Of a stretch of 60,813 nt of DNA, positions 9,767 through 19,340 are shown piece after piece. The translations under genes were made by a program, and so were the position numbers. Source of the stretch: Kurthia massiliensis. GTDB lineage: Bacteria > Bacillota > Bacilli > Bacillales_A > Planococcaceae. A model generated the notes under the pieces. The model was not told the origin of the DNA. It did not search any database and saw only the letters and a program-made list of their open reading frames with translations. The number at the start of each line of letters is the position of its first letter. Position 1 is the first letter of the stretch. Location of the stretch: the NCBI RefSeq assembly GCF_000285555.1, contig NZ_HE611005.1:1-60813 (forward strand). Direction: 5' to 3'.

Positions 9767-12700
9767 TTACTCAATAAACGCTGCATCATTTTTCATAAAC
9801 ACTTTTTGAACGATGTCGTACGATTGTTTTAAACGGTATTGATGTTGTGGAATTTCCCAATTGTCCCACGTATACTGTTTAAACTTCCCAACAACGTTTC
9901 CTTGTTTGGCCGGTAACGTCGTTTGAACTTCCCCGCTTTCGTTAATGAACGCAACACCTACTTGAATACCTTCTACTTTTTCACGCGCTTCATAATCATT
10001 CGGTCCGATTGCGCCAACCACTTCTTTTAAACTTGGGTCTGCAAAGCTCATAAGCATCCACGGTACACGCAGTTCAATAAAATGTTCTTTTTCATTCATA
10101 TTGAAATCAACGAGTGAATTGTAATAACGGCTCTCCGGATTCGCATTCCCTTCTAAAAACTTCCCTGTCTCATATCCGTGGAACGGAATGACTTGTTTCG
10201 TCGTCGGGATTTTTAACGTGTTACTTAATACGTAATGAATCGGCGTGAAATTGCCGCTATTTTGTTGCGCATCGTAATGAATATTTTCACGATCGTATTT
10301 CTCGTAATACAGCGCGTAAATATCGTATTGTGTATCGACGAGCATACGCGCATTATCTTTCGACTGAAGCGGTGCGATAAACTCTAACGCATTCGTCGTT
10401 TTTAAGTCGTAGTCGTTGACCGTCGTGTTCCCCGCCGACTGCTTCGTATCGAGCATCAACATCGGGTAACCTTTCGCATCGGTCGCCATTTGAATTTTGT
10501 AGTACACGTAACGTTCATCATGATCCATCATTAATGAACGAATCGGGCCTTTTTTCGTTTTGTAAATCGTTTTAGACTGCTTCCAATCGCTATCGTCGCC
10601 ATCTACTTTTATTTTGAGTGTATCAAAGCTTACGAGGCCAAACTGTTGCTCACTCGTTTGCGCATTTGACCAGTACGGACGACGGTCTGGATTGTCTAAG
10701 TCCATCGTATTCCACGTTCGTTTAAACCATTCATCTTGCCACGTAAAGACGAGGCCACCCATCAAATCTTCGTGTAAAATGTCCTCGTACAATCGCGCGA
10801 GCGTTTCACCTTGCGCTTTTTCCGACATATGCCCTTGGTTCCAACCGTTGACGTTTTCATGTGTTTTACCACGTGACGCTGGAATACCAAATTCCGCGAT
10901 TAAAATCGGCATATCGTGCGCCGCATGTAAATCTTTTAAATACGCCGCGTAGTTATTTTTCTCTCCACGGAAGTCGACGTAATCGTTATATTGATAGTTG
11001 AGCGACTCTGGATAGTACGGATAAACGTGATAACTCGCAAATTGCGACGTCTTTTTGTAGTCGCCTTTTAAATGAATTTTATTCGGGTCAATCGATACGA
11101 GGTCTTCTTTCGGATCCGGTTCTTCCGGGTGATCTAATAAATCGGTCGTTACCCAGTTTGTAAAGCTTAACGGACGAATCCAATTGTATTGTTCTTTTTC
11201 ATAAGTTGCGGTGTAATCAAGCTGTTCAGCAATCCAATGTTCGAACGGTGATGCGTCTTTTGAATAAACGTACGTCCCGTTATAGTCGCCTACTTTTTTG
11301 TTTTTCTTATTCGTCGATACGACCATTTCTGGGTCCCATTCAATGCCGATAATCCAACCGATGACATACTCTGAAACGTCGGTCGTATAAGCACCTGTCG
11401 CATGTCCCGCTTTATACGGAATCATTTCATTCCCATGAATAATATCGACGATGTGACGAATTTCTTGTTGGAATGCCTCAGTCGCTTTTTTGTCATACAC
11501 ATTGCCTTTTTCGACGATGCGTTCTTCTTCAATCCACGTACCGTGCAACACGTATAGTGGATGGTCTGCTTGCTCATTATACCGTTTCAACGCGTTATAA
11601 AAGCCCGGCGGTTGTACGGTATAAACACGAATTGTATTCGAGCCAAGTTTTCCAATATCGTCAAACCACTCGAAATATTCATCTTCGGTAATCGCCGCTT
11701 GTCCAGGGAAGTAACCTGGTTTCCCCATCCCTAAGTTCACACCTTGAATTTTCATCGTTTGCCATTTACCATCGACTTTCACTTGCATATCCGTTCCTTC
11801 AATACGCGATGGATATTGGACGTCTTTTGGCTTTTCTTTTTTTGCGACGACTTTTTTCTGATTCGCTTTTGCCTCAGCTAAAATGTTGTTCATTACAGGC
11901 GTATACGTATCCCAATAAAAGCCGTTCTCTTTACTAAAGTGGCTAATCCATTTATGCATCGTCGGAATGCCGAGCCCTTGGTAGTAGTTTGGCAACGATG
12001 GACTGACATTAAAGTCGCCACCAAAGTAATAAGCGGTCGCTTGGTTCATCGTCATTTTATGAATCGCGACGAACTTCTCAGGCACACCGTATTTACGGAG
12101 TTTCTTTTTCCCGCTACTTTGAACGTCCCAATCGTAATATGCTAAAACATTTTTTGACGATTCTTCTTCGACAATTTCAAACCATTTACGATACGGCACA
12201 GAATCTGTTAAACCGAACTGTTCTTTCCCTGCATTAGTAAATGATAACGTAAGCGTGCCATCAACATCTTTTTCATCCAGCACGAACGATTTTTCTTGTT
12301 GCTCATTAACGATTAAATAGCCTTTACCGCTATATGGCCATTTTTTATCTTTATATTGATTTTTCAACCATTGTGGCACATCTGGATTGTCGAACGATAA
12401 ATCGGTAAAGTATCGGCCAATCCACCCCGACGGTTGAATGCCAAGCACGCTACTCATATGTGCGCGTACTTTATCATCTGTCGGAATCGCTAACGTATTA
12501 AACTCCGTAATGAGCGTGACAGGTCGATCCCGATCTAATCGTTTAAACATCGCATTCCATTCTTCAATCGTTAACCCACCGTCGATTTTTTTCGGTTTAT
12601 CGCCGGCCTCATTTTCTTCATAAACGCCATACGTATCGGCTAAATAAATGACATCAGTGTCATCATAATTCGTCGGCAATTTTTCAATCGGCTGTTTTTT

Positions 12701-12934
12701 CTCAGGGTGATAGCCGACGTAATCTTGTAGCGTATATTTCGTATCATCTTCTTTTACATACTTTCGTGCACCGAGCAACCACGTTAACCCAGCATGCTCT
12801 GCATAGTCATCGGTCGGAACCGTTTTATCAACGATTGTCACATTTAACGATGTTGGCTTTTTTAATTGCCAACCACCGAGCACGATGGCGATGACGACTA
12901 ACACAAAAGCGACGATGAATAATAATTTTTTCAT
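9767..12934 (-). CDS. Membrane-anchored glycoside hydrolase of polysaccharide locus
   Basis: 1055 residues. One N-terminal membrane segment (about 4-21) without a cleavage site suggests it is anchored facing outward. Residues about 30-350 form an unrecognised domain. The TIM-barrel part (about 390-760) resembles clan A glycosidases: GWIIGIEW (Glu 532, candidate acid/base) and ILIAEFG (Glu 681, candidate nucleophile), with GGLVFTWQDEW at the barrel end. The C-terminal part from about 780 (VDGDDSDW, YVYYKIQM) looks like a beta-sandwich carbohydrate-binding module. Last gene of a four-gene operon, 15 bases after the synthase, with AAGGAGAGGG upstream. It may trim or modify the polymer made by the GT2. 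The exact GH family is not established. Confidence 0.7.
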   Translation of the reverse strand: MKKLLFIVAFVLVVIAIVLGGWQLKKPTSLNVTIVDKTVPTDDYAEHAGLTWLLGARKYVKEDDTKYTLQDYVGYHPEKKQPIEKLPTNYDDTDVIYLADTYGVYEENEAGDKPKKIDGGLTIEEWNAMFKRLDRDRPVTLITEFNTLAIPTDDKVRAHMSSVLGIQPSGWIGRYFTDLSFDNPDVPQWLKNQYKDKKWPYSGKGYLIVNEQQEKSFVLDEKDVDGTLTLSFTNAGKEQFGLTDSVPYRKWFEIVEEESSKNVLAYYDWDVQSSGKKKLRKYGVPEKFVAIHKMTMNQATAYYFGGDFNVSPSLPNYYQGLGIPTMHKWISHFSKENGFYWDTYTPVMNNILAEAKANQKKVVAKKEKPKDVQYPSRIEGTDMQVKVDGKWQTMKIQGVNLGMGKPGYFPGQAAITEDEYFEWFDDIGKLGSNTIRVYTVQPPGFYNALKRYNEQADHPLYVLHGTWIEEERIVEKGNVYDKKATEAFQQEIRHIVDIIHGNEMIPYKAGHATGAYTTDVSEYVIGWIIGIEWDPEMVVSTNKKNKKVGDYNGTYVYSKDASPFEHWIAEQLDYTATYEKEQYNWIRPLSFTNWVTTDLLDHPEEPDPKEDLVSIDPNKIHLKGDYKKTSQFASYHVYPYYPESLNYQYNDYVDFRGEKNNYAAYLKDLHAAHDMPILIAEFGIPASRGKTHENVNGWNQGHMSEKAQGETLARLYEDILHEDLMGGLVFTWQDEWFKRTWNTMDLDNPDRRPYWSNAQTSEQQFGLVSFDTLKIKVDGDDSDWKQSKTIYKTKKGPIRSLMMDHDERYVYYKIQMATDAKGYPMLMLDTKQSAGNTTVNDYDLKTTNALEFIAPLQSKDNARMLVDTQYDIYALYYEKYDRENIHYDAQQNSGNFTPIHYVLSNTLKIPTTKQVIPFHGYETGKFLEGNANPESRYYNSLVDFNMNEKEHFIELRVPWMLMSFADPSLKEVVGAIGPNDYEAREKVEGIQVGVAFINESGEVQTTLPAKQGNVVGKFKQYTWDNWEIPQHQYRLKQSYDIVQKVFMKNDAAFIE

Positions 12935-12949
12935 GCCAACTCCCTCTCC

Positions 12950-14341
12950 TTATAACCCTTTTCGTTTCATTTCGCCCCAGCTACTTTTACCGCGCATGTA
13001 GTTCCATAACCCAACGAGGCGGAACCATAATGTCAGCGGCTTGTACCAAAAGATTTCCGTCATCGCGAGTACGAACAAACGCAAAATATCTTTCGGTGAC
13101 AAGTAACGTTTCATAATCCATGCTTCCATAATGACCGAGAACATCGAGAACAGTGCGCCATTAATAACAAATAGCAGCAACAGTAATACGGCGAACTCTA
13201 AATAAATGCCCCCTGTGAAAAAGGCATACAGTAAATAAATATAGCCACCGAACTCAATGATTGGGCCTAAACATTCAATGAATAAAAAGTAAGGGAACGT
13301 AATGTAGGCGATGCTGCCATAGCGAGGGTTTAAAAAGATTGCTTTATTGCGCCATAAACTTTCGATTAAGCCTTGATGCCAACGACTACGCTGACGTTTT
13401 AATTGACTGAATGACTCTGGTGCCTCCGTCCAACAAATAGGGTGTGGCAAAAATTTAATTTTTTTCTGTTTTTGTTTCTTACGGATTAAGCGGTGTAAAC
13501 GGACGACGAGCTCCATATCTTCACCGATCGTATCTCGTAAGTACCCACCAACTTCTATCACTTCTTTTTTCGAGAAAATACTGAAGGCACCTGAAATAAT
13601 AAACACCATATTAAAACGGCTAAACGTAATACGCCCCATTAAAAACGCACGAAAATATTCGATCACTTGCATCATGACAAGTGGTCGATTCGATAAACCG
13701 TATTTCATGAGCGTGCCCATTTGAATATCGGAACCATTCGCGATTTTCACGTTACCACCTGCTGCAATAACGTCAGGATCTTCAACGATTGGCGCCATTA
13801 CTTGCGCAATCGAATTTTCCCCAAGAATACAGTCCCCATCGATGGAACAGAAATAGTCGTAGTTCGAAATGTTAATGCCACAGTTTAACGAATCTGCCTT
13901 CCCGCCATTTTCTTTGTCGACGAGTAAAATACGTGGATTAATGGTCGATACGTAAATGCCGCGCACATCTTTCGACGGCAAACTTTTCCGATACACTTTA
14001 TGCACTTTTTTCATTTTGAACGACTCGATGGCAACTGCTAACGTATCGTCTTTCGAACCGTCGTTAATCATAATAATTTCGTACTCTGGATAGCGGCTAC
14101 TTAGTAGCGACTGTACGGTGTTGACGATGTTGACACTTTCGTTATATGCCGGTACTAAAATCGATACCGGATGCATATAGTCGATGTTTTGCAACGTCTC
14201 GTCAACGCTTTCACGCGATAACTTCTTATCGTTATTTAACTCAATCAGCGCAAACACTAACATAACGACATAGGCGCCGATGACGATAATCATATAAATT
14301 AAAATCGTCGCTTGGAAAAACTCATTAATGTACTGCATCAT
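12950..14341 (-). CDS. Processive GT2 polysaccharide synthase (PgaC/IcaA/HasA-like)
   Basis: 463 residues. Membrane segments flank a cytosolic GT-A domain with VPAYNE (about 64-69), NDGSKDDT (93-100), SIDGD (166-170, the DxD nucleotide-sugar site), GED (273-275, catalytic base) and QRSRW (317-321), the full D,D,D,QxxRW set of processive beta-glycan synthases. Three to four C-terminal membrane segments probably form the channel. Likely donor is UDP-GlcNAc or UDP-Glc (inferred). The start overlaps the end of the HEAT gene by 17 bases, indicating translational coupling. No PilZ domain is visible, so any c-di-GMP control would need a partner protein. Confidence 0.85.
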   Translation of the reverse strand: MMQYINEFFQATILIYMIIVIGAYVVMLVFALIELNNDKKLSRESVDETLQNIDYMHPVSILVPAYNESVNIVNTVQSLLSSRYPEYEIIMINDGSKDDTLAVAIESFKMKKVHKVYRKSLPSKDVRGIYVSTINPRILLVDKENGGKADSLNCGINISNYDYFCSIDGDCILGENSIAQVMAPIVEDPDVIAAGGNVKIANGSDIQMGTLMKYGLSNRPLVMMQVIEYFRAFLMGRITFSRFNMVFIISGAFSIFSKKEVIEVGGYLRDTIGEDMELVVRLHRLIRKKQKQKKIKFLPHPICWTEAPESFSQLKRQRSRWHQGLIESLWRNKAIFLNPRYGSIAYITFPYFLFIECLGPIIEFGGYIYLLYAFFTGGIYLEFAVLLLLLFVINGALFSMFSVIMEAWIMKRYLSPKDILRLFVLAMTEIFWYKPLTLWFRLVGLWNYMRGKSSWGEMKRKGL

Positions 14342-15371
14342 TGACTAACTCCCCACTCATATACGCTTGAATCATTTCTGTCGTATAAAGGTCGTCTAAT
14401 GACGCTAACATACGTCTGAAAATCGATTGATGATTGGCGTAATTCGTTAATGATTTGATTGCTTCTGCACGAACGTCGAACACTTTATCTTGCGCTAACG
14501 CATACATATAATCGTATGTCACTTCGATTGGATAATGCACCGCCATTTTTGAAAATAATCGGCGCTCAATCGGATCCTCAGATGTAAAGAGCGATTCAAA
14601 TGTGCGAAGCGGCTCAGTCGTGCCAATCGTTGATAAAATGCGCACCGCTGCTAAGCGCACTTGGCGGTCTTCATGTTGCAACAAGGCGTGTACCGCTGTC
14701 GAACCGTCCTGTAATTGGCGACGATTCATCACTTTGAGCGCTGCGCGTAACCAACGTGTATCTTCGTGCATTTGATCGACGATTTGATAAATCATGTCAT
14801 CACTTAAACATGACACAATCACTTCAATCTCACCGTCATGTAAACGTGCACGGTGCTGCATATAAAACGTTTCAATCGATGTTTCATCAAGCTTCGCGAC
14901 GATTTTCAACGCCTCGACACGCTCGCGTTGACTAATCCGTTTTGACAGCAATGTTTTCACATCAGGTAAAAGCGACTTCATTTGGAAACTGAAAATGCGA
15001 TAAAGCACGTTCAATCGTTTCGGTGTGCTATAGCTGCGAAGTAGTTTACGGTACGTCGATGCATATTGCGCTTCGGCATATCGTTGAATGCGCGTGAAAA
15101 TTGCCGCATCTTGCACGTATGCGACATAACTTTCGAGGGTGTAGGTAATGGCTTGGCACTTTTCATCGTGTTGGAACGTTAATGGCCTCGTGTCATCTCC
15201 TGCAATAAAATACGCGTAGCAGTCGTCGTTATATTGCTTCATATAGTGATCGATGCGCTGTAACTTTTGCTGATAGCGGTGTGCATCGAACATCATATAA
15301 ACCGCTAATATAACTAAAAATAAAAACAGAAAGAGAACGCCATATGAAAGCCAAACGATTGACTGACTCAT
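14325..15371 (-). CDS. Membrane-anchored HEAT-repeat protein of polysaccharide locus
   Basis: 348 residues: one N-terminal membrane helix (about 6-28) and a cytosolic helical-repeat domain. HEAT-like units are visible at AVHALLQHEDRQVRLAAVRI and VFDVRAEAIKSLTNYA. HEAT repeats are protein-protein scaffolds; placed between the pseudo-receiver and the synthase, it plausibly links the two at the membrane (inference). AGGAGAGG precedes the ATG, which lies one base after the stop of the upstream gene. Confidence 0.75.
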   Translation of the reverse strand: MSQSIVWLSYGVLFLFLFLVILAVYMMFDAHRYQQKLQRIDHYMKQYNDDCYAYFIAGDDTRPLTFQHDEKCQAITYTLESYVAYVQDAAIFTRIQRYAEAQYASTYRKLLRSYSTPKRLNVLYRIFSFQMKSLLPDVKTLLSKRISQRERVEALKIVAKLDETSIETFYMQHRARLHDGEIEVIVSCLSDDMIYQIVDQMHEDTRWLRAALKVMNRRQLQDGSTAVHALLQHEDRQVRLAAVRILSTIGTTEPLRTFESLFTSEDPIERRLFSKMAVHYPIEVTYDYMYALAQDKVFDVRAEAIKSLTNYANHQSIFRRMLASLDDLYTTEMIQAYMSGELVNDAVH

Positions 15372-15372
15372 A

Positions 15373-16185
15373 TTACCCTCTCCTTTTCAGTTTTTGTTTA
15401 ATTTGCGAACAAAGTACAGCTAAATGGAACGGACGAACGATATAAGCATCGACGCCGACTTCATACGCTGTCATTTGATCTTCCGCTGCAAGCAATCGAG
15501 AAATTAAGAAAATCGTAAATTTCCGATCGTTCGGCAATGCACGTAGCTCGCTCGTCACTTGCAAACCGTTTTTACGCGGTAGCTGCATATTTAAAATGAC
15601 GATATGCGGATGATACGATTTATGCCAATCAGATGACATAAACGCTTCGCCGTCTTCAAACGTTTCAAGCAAAATATCGGTGTTTTCCACTTCGATTGCT
15701 TGAATCGCCGTCTTTAACATATTACGCGCCACTTCATTTGCTTCGACGATACTAATTTTTTGCGTAATGCGTGGGCGTTTTTTGTAGCGGTCTGACGTAC
15801 GTACATAAGGCGGTTCTGGATTTTCAACGAGGCGGACAATTTCATCTGCTACGGTGTCTGTCTCGTCGTCGATGTTATTCATTTCACAAATACCCGCACA
15901 CCATGTAAGCGTCGGGTACGCTTGTTTCAATCTCTTGACATAATAATGGGCTTCTTTTTCAGTCGTTTCATATAAAAATACGCCGACAACGTCGTTCGTT
16001 AATCGAAAATAAACGTTATCTGCACGCGACGTTTCTAATAACATTTGCTCAATAGCCATTTTGTCTGTTGATGCTAATGGCTTCATCGCAATAAATGTCG
16101 CACGCATTTTACCGCGGTTAATTTGCATTTTTATGAACGAAAAAAACTTTTCCATATCAGCCGATTGTAAAATTTGCTGATCCAT
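15373..16185 (-). CDS. Degenerate GGDEF-like domain fused to a pseudo-receiver domain
   Basis: 270 residues, no membrane segment. The N-terminal part (about 15-120) resembles a GGDEF fold: the Arg-x-G-G-D-E-F position reads RLTNDVV (61-67), keeping only the Asp, followed by GVFL and a helix EAHYYVKRLKQAYP. The C-terminal part (about 142-270) resembles a response-regulator receiver, but the acidic pocket reads IVEAN (146-150), the phospho-acceptor Asp is Asn 199 (ILNMQLPRKNG) and the conserved Lys is Arg 251 (YIVRPF). Both domains should therefore be catalytically or phosphoryl-inactive. First gene of the polysaccharide operon (AGGAGTGA upstream), so probably its sensor or regulator. Confidence 0.7.
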   Translation of the reverse strand: MDQQILQSADMEKFFSFIKMQINRGKMRATFIAMKPLASTDKMAIEQMLLETSRADNVYFRLTNDVVGVFLYETTEKEAHYYVKRLKQAYPTLTWCAGICEMNNIDDETDTVADEIVRLVENPEPPYVRTSDRYKKRPRITQKISIVEANEVARNMLKTAIQAIEVENTDILLETFEDGEAFMSSDWHKSYHPHIVILNMQLPRKNGLQVTSELRALPNDRKFTIFLISRLLAAEDQMTAYEVGVDAYIVRPFHLAVLCSQIKQKLKRRG

Positions 16186-16275
16186 GTTGGGTTATCACTC
16201 CTAATTCCTAAAGACTACACCTTTATGTACCCTATTTTTCTTATATTAAAGTGATGAATTGGAACTATTTGTGTG

Positions 16276-17343
16276 TTATAACTTTTCACCACCATTATTG
16301 GTTGAATAAGCTGTTTCCTGATACTTATAGTAGGGCTCGCGTTTTGTATTCTGAAGGGGCCGATGATAGATATGTGTCGTTGCAGGTGACAATGGAGGTA
16401 CGAGCCACACCCAATTCCCTGTTACTTCGCGATTTTCTCGCTGTTCCTGGCGTTGAAACAATGAAAATTGCTCCGCTGCGGTATGATGGTCGACAATAGA
16501 CACTCCTTGCCGTTTGTAGGCGTATAGCACTGCACGATTTAGCTCTACTAATGCATAATCTTTCCATAGCGACGCATTCGTTGACGTATCTAAGCCCATT
16601 TTTTTAGCGATTATCGGTAACATATTGTAACGATCTTGATCTGCTAAATTGCGCGCACCAATTTCTGTTCCCATATACCAGCCGTTGAACGGTACCGACA
16701 CGAAATCGATACCACCGATATTGACGCGCATGTCCGAAATCATCGGCACAGCGTACCATTTTAAGCCGAGCGTTTGAAACCAATCGAATGTCGGATGCAC
16801 GATGTCGACTTCTAAAATATGTGAAGACGGAATCGAGAACCATACAGGTGCTTCATCGTTTATTTGAATGACGAGTGGCAACACGTCAAAACGGCCACCT
16901 TTACCTTCCCACCCGAGTGCGATACATTGTTTTGTAAACACTACTGACGCTGGATCACCGACAATACCGTCTGCCGTTTCATACCCTGCATACCGAATGA
17001 GTTGATGATTCCAAATGCGAACGTTCGGTGCAAAAACAGAAATGGTCGACCGCACTTTACCACCGTTCGTAGCGTAATCGATATGTGCCAGCAATGCTTC
17101 GTATACTTGCTGCGCCGTCGTCAAATGTCGTTGGTCGAACGTTTTGAGCGACTTCCAAAAAAGACGCCCGATACATTTATTACTATTACGCCAGGCTAAT
17201 TTAGCGCCGTAATCGATTTCTTCATATGTATAATCGATTATTCCTGTTTGCTCAAATTGTGCCAAACGTGATGCGACATAATCTGCTGGCAAATGATTTT
17301 CGGTGCTATATTGCGTTAAAAACTGCCGTGCTTGTTCAAACAT
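16276..17343 (-). CDS. nos: Nitric oxide synthase oxygenase (bacterial NOS)
   Basis: 355 residues, the length of stand-alone bacterial NOS oxygenases that make NO and citrulline from arginine using a borrowed reductase. The haem-ligand motif WRNSNKCIGR (Cys about 57), substrate Glu region GWYMGTEIGARNL and the C-terminal NWVWLVPPLSPATTHIYH are clear. ATG 17343 is preferred over a longer frame because AAGGAGAC lies seven bases before it. Adjacent to but oriented away from katA; in Bacillus, bacterial NO is reported to protect against peroxide partly through catalase, which makes the neighbourhood suggestive. Confidence 0.95.
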   Translation of the reverse strand: MFEQARQFLTQYSTENHLPADYVASRLAQFEQTGIIDYTYEEIDYGAKLAWRNSNKCIGRLFWKSLKTFDQRHLTTAQQVYEALLAHIDYATNGGKVRSTISVFAPNVRIWNHQLIRYAGYETADGIVGDPASVVFTKQCIALGWEGKGGRFDVLPLVIQINDEAPVWFSIPSSHILEVDIVHPTFDWFQTLGLKWYAVPMISDMRVNIGGIDFVSVPFNGWYMGTEIGARNLADQDRYNMLPIIAKKMGLDTSTNASLWKDYALVELNRAVLYAYKRQGVSIVDHHTAAEQFSLFQRQEQRENREVTGNWVWLVPPLSPATTHIYHRPLQNTKREPYYKYQETAYSTNNGGEKL

Positions 17344-17651
17344 GTTTCCCGTCTCCTTTTTCACCTCTATTGATTTACAATCATTGTCGCTCATTTATGT
17401 AAAAGAAAAAATATGTATTTCATATGCATGTACGAACATGGATATTTGCGAACTTCATTTGTATAGAAACAATCAAAAAATTATCAATTAATATATTGTT
17501 TCTTTATTTATTGAGAAATAATTGAACGTTAAAAAATATGCAGATTCGCTGTTAATTTCGAATAAAGAAGGGTATGTATAATTAGTTGTAGCAATTTAAT
17601 GACAAAATGTTCCGATGGAAGTTTTGTCACTAAATAATCATTATTTCTTAA

Positions 17652-17666
17652 TTAGAATTGTTATTA
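17652..17666 (+). promoter_or_regulatory. Candidate PerR box upstream of katA
   Basis: TTAGAATTGTTATTA matches most positions of the PerR consensus TTATAATNATTATAA. A -10-like TATAGT lies at about 17694-17699. Peroxide control of katA by PerR is common in Bacillales. The rest of the 17.34-17.74 kb gap is AT-rich with no gene seen. Confidence 0.4.
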
Positions 17667-17739
17667 TTTACTTTTAATTCTAATCTAATTCTGTTATAGT
17701 AATTGAAGAGATGATTATATTACATGGGAGGCAATATGA

Positions 17740-19227
17740 ATGACGAATAATAATAAAGAAAAATTAACGACAATTACTGGTGCGCCAGTCGTATCACACG
17801 ATAACTCTCAAACAGCGGGTCGCCGTGGTCCTATTCTTTTACAAGATGTATTTTTAATCGAAAAATTAGCAAACTTTAATCGTGAAGTTATTCCTGAGCG
17901 TCGTATGCATGCAAAAGGCTCTGGCGCGTTCGGTACGTTTACTGTAACGCATGATATTACACAATATACAAAAGCAAAAATTTTCTCAGAAGTCGGCAAG
18001 AAAACAGAAATGTTTGCTCGCTTCTCTACTGTAGCTGGTGAACGCGGTGCAGCTGATGCTGAACGTGATATCCGTGGTTTCGCATTAAAATTCTATACTG
18101 AAGAAGGTAACTGGGATATGGTTGGTAACAACACACCTGTATTCTTCTTCCGCGATCCATTACACTTCCCAGACTTAAACCACGTCGTTAAACGTGACCC
18201 TAAAACGAATATGCATAACGCTAATTCAAACTGGGATTTCTGGACAATGCTACCTGAAGCATTACACCAAGTAACAATCGTGATGTCTGACCGTGGTATT
18301 CCAAATGGCTACCGCCACATGCACGGTTTCGGTTCACACACGTACTCAATGATCAACGAAGCGGGCGAACGCGTTTACGTGAAATTCCACTTCCGTACAC
18401 AACAAGGTATCGAAAACTTAACGAACGAAGAAGCTGCAGAAATTATCGGTAAAGACCGTGAATCTTCACAACGTGACTTATTCGAAGCAATTGAAAGAGG
18501 CGATTTCCCGAAATGGAAAATGTACATTCAAGTCATGACAGAAGAGCAAGCACGCAATCACAAAGACAACCCATTCGATTTAACTAAAGTTTGGTACAAA
18601 TCTGAGTACCCATTGATCGAAGTTGGTGAGTTCGAGTTAAACCGTAACCCTGAAAACTACTTCGCAGACGTTGAGCAAGCTGCATTCGCACCTTCTAACG
18701 TCGTGCCAGGTATTTCATTCTCACCTGACCGAATGTTACAAGCACGTCTATTCGCTTACCAAGATGCAACACGTTACCGTTTAGGTGTGAACCATCACCA
18801 AATTCCAGTCAACGCACCGAAATGTCCATTCATGGTTTACCACCGTGACGGTCAAGGTCGTGCAGACGGCAACCGTGGTTCTGCGATTACTTACTATCCA
18901 AACAGCTACGGTGAATTACAGGGTCAACCACAATATAAAGATCCAGCGCTTCAACTTGATGGTCCTGCAGATATTTATGACTTCCGTGAAGATGATGATA
19001 ACTACTTCGAGCAACCAGGTAAGTTATTCAATTTAATGAGCGACGAACAAAAACAATTATTATTCAACAACACAGCTGCAGAAATGAACGGCGTTGAAGA
19101 CTTCATTAAAGAACGCCACATTATCCACTGCTACAAAGCTGATCCTGCTTACGGTGAAGGTGTTGCAAAAGCACTTGGCATGGACATCAAAAATATTGAT
19201 GTAAACCGTGAAATCCAATACTTCTAA
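17740..19227 (+). CDS. katA: Haem catalase (clade 3 small-subunit type)
   Basis: 495 residues, the standard length of small-subunit monofunctional catalases that convert hydrogen peroxide to water and oxygen. Visible are the active-site His 57 in [15 protein letters not shown], Asn 130 in [14 protein letters not shown], and the proximal haem ligand Tyr 340 in [14 protein letters not shown]. Cytoplasmic. GGGAGGCA precedes the ATG. Codon use is markedly uniform, with frequent preferred codons, consistent with high expression. Single gene. Confidence 0.97.
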   Translation: MTNNNKEKLTTITGAPVVSHDNSQTAGRRGPILLQDVFLIEKLANFNREVIPERRMHAKGSGAFGTFTVTHDITQYTKAKIFSEVGKKTEMFARFSTVAGERGAADAERDIRGFALKFYTEEGNWDMVGNNTPVFFFRDPLHFPDLNHVVKRDPKTNMHNANSNWDFWTMLPEALHQVTIVMSDRGIPNGYRHMHGFGSHTYSMINEAGERVYVKFHFRTQQGIENLTNEEAAEIIGKDRESSQRDLFEAIERGDFPKWKMYIQVMTEEQARNHKDNPFDLTKVWYKSEYPLIEVGEFELNRNPENYFADVEQAAFAPSNVVPGISFSPDRMLQARLFAYQDATRYRLGVNHHQIPVNAPKCPFMVYHRDGQGRADGNRGSAITYYPNSYGELQGQPQYKDPALQLDGPADIYDFREDDDNYFEQPGKLFNLMSDEQKQLLFNNTAAEMNGVEDFIKERHIIHCYKADPAYGEGVAKALGMDIKNIDVNREIQYF

Positions 19228-19265
19228 AAAACTGTTATCCGACAAATCATATCCAATATAAAAAA

Positions 19266-19297
19266 TGCTAACGGCTCAGCCCCTTAGCGTTTTTTTG
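19266..19297 (+). terminator. katA terminator
   Basis: GCTAA / TTAGC stem with internal GGCT/GCC pairing, followed by GTTTTTTT. Confidence 0.7.
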
Positions 19298-19302
19298 CAT
19301 AC

Positions 19303-19335
19303 TAAAAAGGTGATACGCACTCTACGTATCACCTT
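19303..19335. terminator. Terminator after small lipoprotein gene
   Basis: AAGGTGATACG / CGTATCACCTT perfect 11-base stem; on the minus strand it is followed by TTTTT and lies just after the small lipoprotein stop. Confidence 0.75.
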
Positions 19336-19340
19336 CTTCA

